Positions 1 to 9,588 are shown, numbered from the stretch's first letter. The stretch is 64,000 nucleotides of DNA from Phylloscopus collybita (GCA_027886175.1 JAJNNQ010000130.1:16075501-16139500); one strand, 5' to 3'. Numbers and translations are program-made. Notes: a model not told the origin generated them from the sequence alone.

Positions 1-335
1 AGTGAGACGATGCCAGGAACTGACAGGGTGATGAAGACAGGAGCATGAAATGACACATTCAACTGAACAGAGACTGTGGAAATTGAATGGATGAGGAAAA
101 AGTGTCAGATTTGTCAGCTTGTTCAACTGATACCAGACACAAGGAAAACAGTGAGTAGAAGGGAGTGAACCCTCTCAGTAACTGTAACAGTAGCAATTTA
201 AAAATACCCAATATCAGCCTGTGCCAAGAAATAACCAATTGCCAATGATTGCCAAAGCAGCAGAGGTATGTGGTGTGCCTGCATCCAGGGAGTAAGTGCA
301 TAAATTCTCAGCCTGGAAATATGTTAGCCCCATCT
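1..335. other. Left flank of the retroviral locus
   Basis: No gene, RNA or recognised repeat is visible. Short open frames on both strands lack any family signature. The sequence stops at the TG that opens LTR-A. The bases just before that TG are not repeated after the right-hand LTR-A, so no target-site duplication marks the insertion. Confidence 0.5.
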
Positions 336-647
336 TGTAGTCATGGTTTGTGCTGTGATGTTTTGGTTTCTCTGAAACTTTTTCCCAGGCACTGTTCTGT
401 CAACAAGAGACATGTTTTCCTAACAGTATCCTATGTTGGCATTCCTTTTCCTAGGAGGGACCTTTTCTTGATGTCCCTCTGACTTGACCGATGTAGTTGA
501 AGAAGTTTGTCTTTCTTCCACCCCTTTGGGTGGTTCTTTGTGAAGTAGTATAAAGGGAAGAAATTCCCAGGTAATAAAGATTGATTGGAGTAATTTCAGC
601 CTTCTGACCTCGGGAGTCCATGTCATTGTTAATCTTTAACAGTGTCA
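336..647 (+). repeat. 5' LTR-A (U3-R-U5)
   Basis: The LTR opens TGTAGTCATGG and probably ends at the CA at 646-647, two bases before the primer site. Bases 336-605 match 13030-13299 with 5 mismatches by eye (about 98% identity) and no gaps. A TATA box lies at 549-554 and a poly(A) signal AATAAA at 573-578, so transcription would start near 578 and R would be only about 25 bases. Such a short R is also seen in avian alpharetroviruses. U5 would be about 42 bases (606-647) and is missing from the right copy. Confidence 0.88.
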
Positions 648-649
648 TC

Positions 650-668
650 TGGTGGACACCAACGTGAT
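650..668 (+). other. Primer binding site, tRNA-Trp-like
   Basis: The stretch closely resembles the complement of the tRNA-Trp 3' end used by avian alpharetroviruses, with one inserted base and two substitutions. It lies two bases (tc) after the LTR-A end, the usual position. LTR-B has the same tc spacer before its own primer site. Confidence 0.7.
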
Positions 669-2330
669 TGCAGCCACAGGAACAAGATAAAACTGTACCT
701 TTGTCTATTTAAAGAAAAAAGGGTTTTTGGTAAAAAACCAGCCCGCGAGCTTTGCCAGTTCGTTTTCCCTCTGTTAAGGAGACGAAATTTTGGCAAAATG
801 ATATTTCCTCTGCTAGATCCAGAAGATGATCTGGTCCTGGAGCTCTGGGTAAATTTCTTGGAGCAAAAAGAGGCGAAAATCTCCAGATAACAATTTTACA
901 ACTCTTTATCTCTGGGGAAAAGACACGGCATTTTTCCACATGCACGGGACTCACTGTCAAAGACATTGTGGCATTCTCTGGGAGATAGTCTGCATGAGAC
1001 TCTATACTCTGGTGATGCAGACGTGGCGAATTTAATAATAACCTGGAAGAGATTTGTCACGGTGCTCAAAAGTTCTGGAAGGAGTTCACTTTCCAGTTCA
1101 AACCCAAGTTCTGCAGTTTCTGAAAATGGAGACAGCGCTCCAAGCGATCTGGAGTCAGACGCAGGAATGGAAGACGGAAACCTTGTGGACAGACACAGCA
1201 AAGGAGCTGAGCCAGACAGTGAACCTAGCCGCGGATCAGAATCACCCCCACCCTCCCAAGACACCGTGTTCGGTTCACTTTCCGCTTCTTCCCGCAGTTT
1301 CGACCTTTGGGGAGGGGTTTGGAGCCCCCCAAAGGGTGTGGCACTGTGGTGCGGATGGCCAGCGGGAGCAGGATGGGCTCAGGACCCCTCCTGACCCCGC
1401 CCCACAGGCGCTGTGTCCTGCGGTGCCTGCGAGCCCATGTGGAGGCAGAGAACAGCCCATCCCCCATGTGTTTGTGGCGGTGGGGGGTGATGCACAGCAC
1501 CGCTGGCGGAGTCAGATTTGCAGGGATCGGTCACCATGAAGTGTCCGCACTGCAGTGTGTCTATGCGGTACCCTTTGGGCAATGCCGATGTCGTGGTAAC
1601 TGCCCCGGTTGGTGGTGGCGCTGTGCCCCCACCACAACTCACCCCTGCCATCAGGGGGGCAGGTGGGCCCTCTCCTGGCTCCTCACTGCCCACTGCGCCC
1701 ATGCAGCCGGTGGAAGTGTCAGCGCCTGCGCAGCCAGCGGTAGCATTAGCGCACGCGCAGTCGGCGGAAACACCAGCAGCCGTGGTTTTGGTGGATTTGT
1801 TCACCGATTTTGTTCCAGTGGCGGGTCAGCCTGCTCCCCTCCGCCCGATGTGAGCAGCGTCTTCCATGCACCCTCGCACCAAGGCTCCACCATCTCTTCC
1901 TGCAGCACTGGGCGGGAGTGAGGTCACAGCTCAGTCAGTCGCCCCCTCCCCTGCCCCGTCCGTGTTCGCGATGCCAGGGAATGGTGTCGGGGCAGTGCAA
2001 GCCCCGGCTCTCCCTGTGTCTGCTCTTCTGGCTCTGGGCGGGGCTGGTGCTGAATCTTTATCGTTTCCAGCAAACCCTCCCATGCCAGCTCCCCGCCAGG
2101 TGCAGGGTGTGGGCGGCACCGGATCTCCTGCAGTGCCCCTTCCCCCTGCGTCGGTTTCAGATGCGTCTGCTGTTTCTGTGTCGCAGGCACAGCGGGTTCC
2201 ACAGTGGCTGGTGCGGCTCCAGTGGGTGCACACCCCCCACCCTCTAGTGAGTCTGGGACTGCCATGTCTACAGCCCCCCTGGTATTCACAATTGGGTCAG
2301 GGGGCAACACAGCTGCCATGACACCTGCAA
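669..2330 (+). pseudogene. gag: gag 5' part (matrix-like and proline-rich region), broken
   Basis: This is the start of the gag polyprotein, which would form the inner coat of the particle. The frame opened near 642 runs through a basic segment (about 700-890), a TAA at 888-890, then a Ser/Glu-rich stretch to a TGA at 1392-1394. The frame starting at 1054 is also open to 1539, so a frameshift is likely. From 1518 a Pro/Ala/Val-rich region in the first frame runs to 2321, with one TGA at 1851. The region from 1280 to 2330 is much richer in G+C and CpG than what follows. There is no capsid N-terminal domain: the next recognisable part, at about 2400, is the second half of capsid. Position after LTR-A and its primer site assigns this part to provirus A. 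Matrix identity is by position only; no motif proves it. Confidence 0.55.
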
Positions 2331-2394
2331 TTGCTTGAAGTAGGGGGCCCCAAGTTGGTGCTCTCTCTTCAGCCAATCACTGGACCCTTCCCCC

Positions 2395-3081
2395 ATGCCA
2401 GGTCACGGTCCCTCCCGGGACCCTAAGCGTTTCTGGGATGAAGTGAAATCCAAAGCTTTGGAAATGGGGCACTGGGACGTTGTAGAGCGTTTTGTGGGGA
2501 GCCCAGTTGTGGCAGAGTGTCTACGCCAACAGTGCAATTCAGCCACAGAAGAAATCCTGCGTTCCCTGCCAGCAAGGTCAAGCATTGCAACCATGATCAA
2601 ACATATCACAAGCGAAGAATACTTAGCACCAATGCAAGCAGCAGTTCGCACTGCAATAGCCAGTGTAATAACATGTGTCCAGTGTAGCCAAGCAAGTCAC
2701 ATTGCAGCAAATTGTTCCAAAGCAAAAAGCCCACCACCAGTGCCCCCCTCACCACAAAACCGACCCAAAAGACCATGCTGAGCCTGTAGCAAAAGAAAGC
2801 ACCTAGCCAAAAAATGCCAGAAAACCAATTTTCAGAAAAAAGAGAAAGAGAAGAGGCAGCAGGGCCGCACACAGCCTTCTCCCACTTGGAATGCGAAGCG
2901 GCCCAACTTTGTCAACCCACCCCCCACCTGGGGAGTGAGACAACTCAACTATGAAAATCCATGGGGTGGCGAGCATCTCCCGAACCCACTGCCTCCACAA
3001 GAGATGACCAACCTTAAAGCTGATCAAGTAACCCAGCCAAACTGCTACGCAAGTGCCACCCCCTGGAACCAAAACCCCTGA
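2395..3081 (+). pseudogene. gag: gag 3' part of provirus B: capsid C-terminal domain and nucleocapsid
   Basis: The open frame 2395-2781 starts in a major-homology-like segment (GPSRDPKRFWDEV) and continues with the helical capsid C-terminal domain. The first zinc knuckle follows, CVQCSQASHIAANC (CX2CX4HX4C). A TGA at 2779-2781 falls inside a second knuckle, whose C, H and C ligands continue in the same frame up to about 2818. The frame then runs through a Lys/Pro/Asn-rich tail to a TGA at 3079-3081. The capsid N-terminal half (about 150 residues) is absent, so the piece begins in mid-domain. Nucleocapsid would bind and package viral RNA. The frame continues into protease with no shift. Confidence 0.8.
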
Positions 3082-3474
3082 GTGGCCCTGGCCGTGAAAT
3101 GCACCAACAGCCCCCCAATAATCTGGGGAATCTGCACTCCTTATAATCCTTCTGCACCCCACTGGAAACTTTTAAAAAATACTAACTGTGCTATTAGTCT
3201 CCCCTTTCTCTTAGATACTAGAGCAGACATTTCAGTGATTCCGGAGGCGAAATGACCCCCAAACTGGGAGCTAGAAGAAGCCCCCACCGTGGGTGGAGTT
3301 GGGAGTTTGTCTCAAGCTCGAAAAAGCACTCAGCTGATCGTAATAACACTCTTCACTGAAGAAGAGCGTGAGAGATCCATCGCTCTATACCCATTTGTCA
3401 TGTCAGGGGTCCCACCTTTGCTAGAGAGAGATGCCCTATCCCTACTGAAAGTCAGGGTGACAAATTTACCCTGA
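3082..3474 (+). pseudogene. pro: Retroviral aspartic protease of provirus B, active site mutated
   Basis: In the same frame as gag, the segment LLDTRADISVIPE (about 3208-3246) is the protease active-site loop. The essential DTG triad reads DTR: the third codon, 3220-3222, is AGA where the family has a glycine codon. A TGA at 3253-3255 follows Lys and precedes Pro-Pro, where relatives carry tryptophan. The rest is open to a TGA at 3472-3474. The enzyme would have cut gag and gag-pol during maturation; with DTR it should be dead. The changes fit G-to-A mutation. The frame ends in a slippery heptamer that would pass ribosomes into pol. Confidence 0.8.
3462..3468 (+). promoter_or_regulatory. Programmed -1 frameshift site between pro and pol
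   Basis: The heptamer A AAT TTA is correctly phased in the protease frame (codons AAT 3463-3465, TTA 3466-3468), two codons before the TGA at 3472. The -1 frame is the pol frame that starts here. The same heptamer is the known alpharetroviral slippery site. I did not work out the downstream RNA structure. Confidence 0.75.
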
Positions 3475-5204
3475 GGGCCACTGCTGTACACCCGTGCCTG
3501 CTGATCAAGTTGACATGAAAATCTTCCGACCCGGTGTGGGTGGAGCAGTGGCCCTTGCCTGAGCCTTGAATGACTGCCCTCCTTGAATTAGTTGGCCGCG
3601 AATTACAGCAAAGTCACATAGAACCCTCCACTAGCCCGTAGAACACCCCAGTTTTTGTAACCCCCAAGCAGTCTGGCGAAGGTTTTCGCCTCATTCATGA
3701 CCTGCGTGAGGTGAACAAAAAGATCCAACCCATAAGCCCTGTTCAGACACAGCTGCCCGCGAACTCAATGATTCCAAAAGAGCAGCCTTGCACTGTGTTA
3801 GGTATCAAAGACTGTTTCTTTTTTATACCCCTGCATGAACAAGACAAAGAGCAGTTTGCCTTTTCCATTGTGTTTCCAAATAGCCAGCACCCCAATTTAC
3901 AGTTTCAGTGACGTGTTCTTCCCCAAGGAATAGTTAATTAGCCAACCATCTGCCAAATCACTGTAGACCAAGCGCTACTGCCAGTCCGACACGGTGATCA
4001 ACCTGCGACCATCGTTCAGTACATGGATGACATCCTAATTGCAGCACCGTCGACGGACCAGGTAGACTGTCTGGTAACAACAATCTCACAGGCTCTGGAA
4101 GCAAAGGGGTTTGAAATTGCTAGCACAAAAATAAAGAAAGGGCCTTGCATGACTTTCCTAGGGACGCGGATCACGAATTCCTATGTAACACCTCCACAAA
4201 TAAAGATCCGTAGAGACATAAAAACTCTTCATGACATGCAGCAGTTGGTGAGATGTCTGCAATGGCTCCGTAGTGTTGTGCTAATCCCTCCCCAAGTTAT
4301 GTCTCCACTGCATGATCTTTTAAAAGAGAAACACCCCTGGGAGCAGAAGGTCCTGACTCCAGAGGCAATAGACTCCCTCAGTTTCATTGAGCGGCAGGTA
4401 TCCTCAGAAACGCTTTCCAGGTGGAACCCAGATGAACCACTCGACCTGTATGTACATTACATGAAAGGGGGAGGAGTGGGAGCACTAGCCCAAGGATCTC
4501 CCGAGAAAGCCAAACCCGTACAATTAGTGGTCCTGAGGAAACCATCACGTACATTTTCTCCGAGAGCAGAATGTGTTAGTAACCTTATAATGAGAGGCAA
4601 AAAGCTTGCTCTGAGTCTCCTGGGCATTAAACCTACAAACATCTATTTGCCCTTTCGCAAGCAGCTTCCCGCATTATCAGTAGCAATGTCAGAATGTTTA
4701 GCTTTAGCCCTTCTTAGATTTGCGGGGGAAATTCGGTATGCTGCCAAACCCCTATAGACTCAGCTGTTAGCAATAGTAGATATTGACCTTCCACAAAAGG
4801 TCATAGATCGGCCTCTTCCGACACTGACAGTGTTCACAAATGCATCCTCAGCAGCCTCGACTGCAGCAGCAGTGTGGCAGACCAAAGAACAACAGCACTG
4901 TGTCAAGATGACCGACCATGTGCTCTCTGTTCAACAGCTCAAAGCAGCAGCTCTGGTGTTATGCTGCAGAGTGTTCACAACAGAGCATCTCAACATCATC
5001 ACTGACTTGCTGTTTGTTGCCAAGCTCTGTCTAGCCATGTCAGGACCAGGTGTATCGATGTCCCCGACAGCTGTCATGCTAGAAAAAGCACTTTCTTCCC
5101 GAAAAAGAACCATTTCAATCATCCACGTCAACAGCCACAATCCTGTCGAAGAGTTTTTTCAGATTAGTAATGACAAGGCAGATGCAGCAGCAAAAGGACT
5201 GTAG
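3475..5204 (+). pseudogene. pol: Reverse transcriptase and RNase H of provirus B, multiple stop codons
   Basis: A single frame, without indels that I can see, carries the RT fingers and palm: SP-stop-NTPVF at about 3633-3656, LREVNKK near 3705, VLGIKDCFFFIPLH near 3797-3838, VLPQG near 3915, and the catalytic YMDD at 4020-4031, which is intact. The connection and RNase H follow; the RNase H opening aspartate is Asn (codon 4839-4841, FTNAS). In-frame stops lie at 3516, 3567, 3639, 3909, 3939, 4755 and 5202. Those at 3516, 3639 and 3909 sit at highly conserved Trp positions; 4755 and 5202 probably do. The codon 3930-3932 after VLPQG is ATA where relatives have Met. The enzyme would have copied viral RNA into DNA. 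The pattern of stops without frameshifts is unusual for simple ageing. Confidence 0.85.
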
Positions 5205-5993
5205 ACGCTCAAAGAAGCCCGTCAGCTGCATGAAACTCTCCATATCGGAGCCAAAGCACTGGCAAAGAAGTGCAGAATCTCAGCAGCTGATGCAAAACAC
5301 GTCATAGCAACCTGTCCTCATTGCCAAAAGGCGCCTCTGTGGTCCAGTGGAGTCAATCCTAGAGGCCTCAAACCCTCCGAAATATAGCAGACGAATTTCA
5401 CACTTTGCCAGGTGCTGAAGCCTCAAGCCTGGCTCACAGTGACTGTAGATACCTACAGTGGAGTGATAGTAGCCACGCAACATCTCAAAGCCAACTCTAA
5501 AGCGACCATTCAGCACTGGCTGACAGCCATGGCGTGGCTCAGAATCCCAAGCTAAATCAAAACAGACAATGGGCCAAATTTCACTTCCCAATCAGTTCAA
5601 AATTTTGCTTCTAAATGGGGTATCACTTTAGTACATGGCATTCCATACAACACTACAGGGCAGGCCATTGTTAAGAGAGCAAATCAGACTTTGAAAACCA
5701 AAATAGAAGTGATAGCCAGAGCGGAAAGCTTCGCTAATGCCGTTCCGCCAGGAGATTAAGCGCGTTTGTTAGCTACTGCATTGTTAGCACTGAATCAGTT
5801 TCCCAGAGGAGATGAGGCCAAAAGCCCTGGGCTGCTCCAGCATTAGAGGAGGGTCCACCAGTTGTAGTCAAGAAGGAATTGGGAGAATGAGAGTCAAGGT
5901 AGAAATTAGTTTTAGCAGGCCGAGGGTATGCCGCAGTTAAAAAACAAGACAAAATCAAATGGTGTCCACTCAAATCTATTAAGCCATAATTGC
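5205..5993 (+). pseudogene. pol: Integrase of provirus B, two catalytic residues lost
   Basis: The zinc-binding N-terminus (Arg-Gln-Leu-His near 5219 to CPHCQK near 5312) continues in the RT frame. The core follows: TAG at 5385-5387 replaces the Trp of the WQTD motif, and the next acidic residue is Asn (5394-5396). The middle catalytic Asp in KTDNGP is kept. Exactly 35 residues later the expected Glu is Lys (5673-5675), so the D,D35E triad reads N,D,K. TAA codons at 5553 and 5757 also interrupt the frame. Between about 5760 and 5880 the reading frame shifts; the C-terminal DNA-binding part (AGRGYAAVKK near 5920) continues in another frame with TGA 5888 and TAG 5900 at probable Trp sites, ending at TAA near 5991. 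It would have joined viral DNA to the host genome; this copy cannot be active. Confidence 0.85.
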
Positions 5994-6173
5994 AGAATAA
6001 AACTAATGAAAACTGTGAGTTTTTATCCACAAGGTCAAATTTTGGGGCGCCCTCGTGATGCGTACGTTCCAGTTCCAGAAGAAGACAGTAGACCAGAAGA
6101 CGTTCCAGCAGCACCAGAAGTACCCCCGTCACCAAAGCCCAAACAACACTGACAATTTTGTGTCATTTTAATA

Positions 6174-7885
6174 ATGAGTTTAGTAGTCCAGGTGCAAGCA
6201 GAACCCAAGCACCATCCTTACCAGCCGGTGAAGTGGGTTTTTCGAGACCTTTCAGAGAACAGAATCATAAAAGAAATCGTGACCGCAGGTGCCCCTAAAT
6301 TCATGGTAACAATAGAAGACTTGTTTCCTGGCCAGAAAACTTATAGTGTCATGTCCTCCTCGAGGCCACCTATTGCCCTCCATCCAGTTTGTTGAGAAAC
6401 TTATTCGTGTCCCAGTGTGTATCCAGAGAAGAGCTACTGCAATTATCCAAAGTATTATTTTTGTAGGTATTGGAGATGTGAAACGATTGTCTTGAATAGT
6501 AGTCATTTGTAGAAGCCGGAGAAGGGAGATGAGTTTTTACAAGCCAAGTGGGGACCGAGAGGTTGTGCACTTCCAGACTTTGCTAGCAATAGAAGAGCGC
6601 GCACATTTGGTAATTGCAGTCATTTTGAAGTAGATATATTGCGTCTGGAGAACCCTAGTTAGATGGCGAGGAAGAAGTGGTCAGTGTTGATCCATCACCC
6701 TTTTCAAGATCCAGGCATGTTAGTGCAAATTATCAAAATTGTATCTCAAATTCCCAAAGTGATTGGGTCCAACAAAATTTTAAGAGAAGACAGGCCCGAG
6801 ACCACTAGCTCAGTCGATGCATTGTCATCTTGGCAAGAACCACAAATAGCCCCTTATGACGTGCTTTACCACATGTTGAACATAACGTTTCTGTCGCTGA
6901 ACCAAACCAATTCCAGTTTTTCAAGTTCTTGTTAGCTGTGCTTCGATGCACAACCACCCTTTTATGAAAGAATTGCTTTTGACGCTTTTTTCACTTATTC
7001 AGACACTAGTAACCCAGTCCGGTGCAGGTGGGATTCACCACAGAGAAGAATCACCTTGAGCCATGTGATAAGTCAAAGACTGTGTTTTGACAATGAAGTT
7101 CTGGCAAAGCGAAGCACCCGCAGCTGCAAAACTTTTGTCAGCATCAATAAACGTTGCGAATGGGCTATCCCGTTTGCGTCGGGTACTTGGGCTTGCCACT
7201 GAACAGGTGTGAGTCCTTGTGTGCTTCTCTCATCTTTTGATGTCTCTAACGATTTCTGTGTGCAAGTTGTTATCATTCCCAGGATTTTGTACCACTCTGA
7301 AGAAGAAATGGATCACATGATGGACAACTTCATCGATTCTGCACCATCTCTTCGGCTCCAAAAAAGAGCATTCATAGCAGGTGCAACAGTAGCAATGCTA
7401 CTCGGTCTGAGAGCGACTGGTGCCGCCACAGGTGTTTCTGCCCTTGCAACCCAGCATCACGGTTTGCAAGAGCTCCAAATGGCAATTGACGAAGACCTGC
7501 AGAGAATTGAGAAATCCATATCCTTTCTAGAAAAATCACTGTATTCTCTTTCTGAAGTTGTTTTGCAAAACCGACGAGGTCTTAATCTTTTGCTCATGCA
7601 ACAAAGAGGTCTTTGTGCAACCCTGGGAGAAGAGTGTTGTTTTTATGCTGATCACACAGGTCACGTTCGGGACACGATGGCAGAACTGAGACAGAGACTT
7701 GCCCGCAGAAGGGAAGAAAGAGAAGCTAGCAAGAGTGGTTCAAGTCCCTGTTCGATCGGTCACCGTGGCTTGTCACTCTGATGTCCACGTTGATTGGACC
7801 GATTGTGATGATTCTCCTTGTGTTGATTTTTGGGCCTTGTGTACTGAATAAGTTAGTACAATTTGCTAGAAATCGCTTAGAGTGA
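6174..7885 (+). pseudogene. env: env of provirus B, gamma-type surface and transmembrane glycoprotein, broken
   Basis: The surface subunit starts near 6174, resembling type D and gamma-like avian Env (PYQPVKWV). After frameshifts, the segment near 6458-6475 shows Cys and Trp with two Arg codons (AGG, AGA) where relatives have Gly. From 6663 to 7781 one frame runs, with stops at 6933 and 7200; the TAG at 6933 lies inside the C-X-L-C isomerase motif where gammaretroviruses have Trp. After a dibasic KR near 7370-7375 come a hydrophobic fusion-peptide-like stretch, a heptad helix, the immunosuppressive-domain-like LQNRRGLNLLL and the CX6CC motif (CATLGEECC, about 7615-7641). The membrane anchor and tail (LVTLMSTLIGPIVMILLV, then to TGA 7883-7885) are in a different frame, shifted near 7730. 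Env would mediate receptor binding and fusion. Its class differs from that of pol. Confidence 0.82.
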
Positions 7886-8106
7886 TTTGACATAATGTTA
7901 GTGCAACGTCAGCAGCTTTTTTAAGTGATTAGAGATAAGTGATAAGTACCTACCAGTTTTAAGAATGTTATAGTTATTTAGTTTGAAGTTGACCAATTTT
8001 GTAGTTTACTAACAATTTAACGATTTAGTTATTTAAGATACTAATTTAAAAAGTTTTGCATTTATAAGTTTTAGCCTGTTTAGTTAATCATAGGGGGGGG
8101 GGGGAA
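7886..8106 (+). other. 3' untranslated region and polypurine tract of provirus B
   Basis: AT-rich noncoding sequence follows env, then a run of twelve G and two A (8093-8106) directly before the TG of LTR-B. This is the normal place for the polypurine tract that primes plus-strand DNA synthesis. A pure G run of this length is prone to slippage, so its length may vary or be an assembly error. Confidence 0.75.
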
Positions 8107-8448
8107 TGTAGCAGCAAGGGACAGGCGCTTCGGAAAATGTCGAGTGTACGAGTAAGTGATAAAGTTAGGCTTTTCTATTGGTAAGCCTGCTGGGTCAGCC
8201 AATCACATATGAAAGATGACCCAAGCAGACAGGTAGAGTTTTAGTAGCAAAAGTTATAAAAACTCTGTGCAAACTTCGAATAAACACCATTTTGCTATCC
8301 ACCACATTAGTGTTCTGTGAGCAATAGACTGAGCGAGCTAAGTGTAGCAGCTGTGCCGCTCTCTCGAACCAAGCCCCACTTTGTGCCATATAAGTAACAG
8401 ACTGGAGAGAGTCCTTCTGGCTCTGCTAGCACTGAAAGGGATGTGATA
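8107..8448 (+). repeat. LTR-B (single copy in the window)
   Basis: The LTR begins TGTAGCAGCAAGG right after a polypurine tract and ends near 8448, two bases (tc) before a tRNA-Phe-like primer site. A TATA box lies at 8255-8260 and AATAAA at 8279-8284, again implying a very short R, followed by a long U5 of about 140 bases. Apart from the first five bases it does not resemble LTR-A. I found no second copy in the window. It therefore has left-hand features of a 3' LTR and right-hand features of a 5' LTR. The exact right end is inferred; the expected terminal CA reads TA. Confidence 0.78.
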
Positions 8449-8450
8449 TC

Positions 8451-8469
8451 GGGTGCCGAGAACCCTGGA
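8451..8469 (+). other. Primer binding site, tRNA-Phe-like
   Basis: GGGTGCCGAGAACCCTGGA matches the complement of the tRNA-Phe 3' end with a first-base change, one inserted G and one further substitution. The two-base spacer from LTR-B is the same as for LTR-A. No leader or matrix follows: within about 20 bases the sequence is in the gag frame just before capsid. Confidence 0.6.
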
Positions 8470-9588
8470 CAGGTATCCTGTCTGTTCCTGTGACATCCAC
8501 AGAGCAGATCCAAACAGATCCCGTCACCTTGCAAGGAGATGTTCAGGCTTTTCCTGTGCTTAGGGGTAATCCTACCACAGGACAGCCTGGCACCCACCAT
8601 GTCTTATCATGGAAAGCTGTAGTAGACCTACAGGATAAGGTGGCCAAGTATGGTCTGGGTTCTCCTGAGATGATGCAGATGATTCGTGTCCTGAATGCGG
8701 ATCTGTTGGCACCATACGATATCAGGCACATCGCTCAGGTGTTGTTCTGGGCTGTTCAGCTTGAGGTGTTCGAGCAAAATTGGGATCAATTGGCTATCAA
8801 GGTGATTGCACAGAATAGTCAATTGGTTGCACAGGACCCCAGGCGTGCAGCTGGAGTGGATGTGTTCACAGGTGTTGGCCAATACACTGACCCTGATCTT
8901 CAGGCTACCTTTCACAGCTTGTGCTGGAGCAGTGCCAGAAAACAGGAATTGCAGCATTGGTGAAAACCATTGAATTAGCTGCTCCAAAACAGAGATTTGT
9001 GACCATAGTCGAGGGGTCAAAAGAGTCATTTTTGGACTTTGTCAAGAAGCTTTCTGCAGCTGTTGAGAAGCAGGTGAATGATGTAGACGTGAAGACACTT
9101 TTGTTCAAACAGCTTGCAAGGAGCAATTCCAATGCGGATTGCAGAAAGCTCATTGAGGCTCTCCCTGGAGATCCTTCTCCAACGGACATGGTCAAAGCAT
9201 GTGCTAATGTAGGCATCACAAAGCACAAGATGGCTGCCTTTGCTACTGTGTTGCAGTCATCCTGGAAAGGCCAAACAGTGGACAGCAGAAACAGGGAAAA
9301 GCACAGGCTGGGAAGAAGCAAGGAAAGCAAAAACACAAAGCAAAAGCTCCCTTGTTTCTCTGTGCTCGGTGTCAGAAGCCAAACCATACTGCAGACATTT
9401 GTACGGCTGCCAATGGTCAGCCTTTGCCAAGTTCGGGAAACAGGACGCGGAGCGCCAAGGAGAAACGTGCACAGACCCCAAGCTTTCCCCAGGTCCCAAC
9501 GCCAATGCAGGCTTGCTTAGCAAGCTTGCAGCCAGCACCTGCGGTTCAGCCGGTGTTGACGTCTGCACAGCTGCAACAGTCATCTTAG
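8470..9588 (+). pseudogene. gag: gag 3' part of provirus A: capsid and nucleocapsid
   Basis: The first frame is open from within the primer site to TGA 8961-8963. It holds the capsid N-terminal domain, beginning around PVLRGN (near 8555) with LSWKAVVDLQDKV and LLAPYDIRHIAQVL. A frameshift near 8900-8925 moves to the frame of 8921-9520, which carries the major homology region (IVEGSKESFLDFVKKL, about 9008-9055) and the C-terminal domain. A second shift near 9260-9280 leads to a basic Lys/Gln stretch and one zinc knuckle, CARCQKPNHTADIC (about 9361-9402), ending at 9588. Matrix and the proline-rich region are missing here, but such a region sits beside LTR-A at 669-2330. Damage is by indels and mixed substitutions, unlike provirus B. 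Confidence 0.82.

Noticed and set aside
1924..2376. 150-codon minus-strand open frame
   Set aside because: Shadow of the GC-rich proline-rich gag frame on the + strand.
4020..4757. 244-codon RT open frame with intact YMDD as a functional gene
   Set aside because: It is the inner part of a pol frame with multiple upstream stops and no start; only a remnant.
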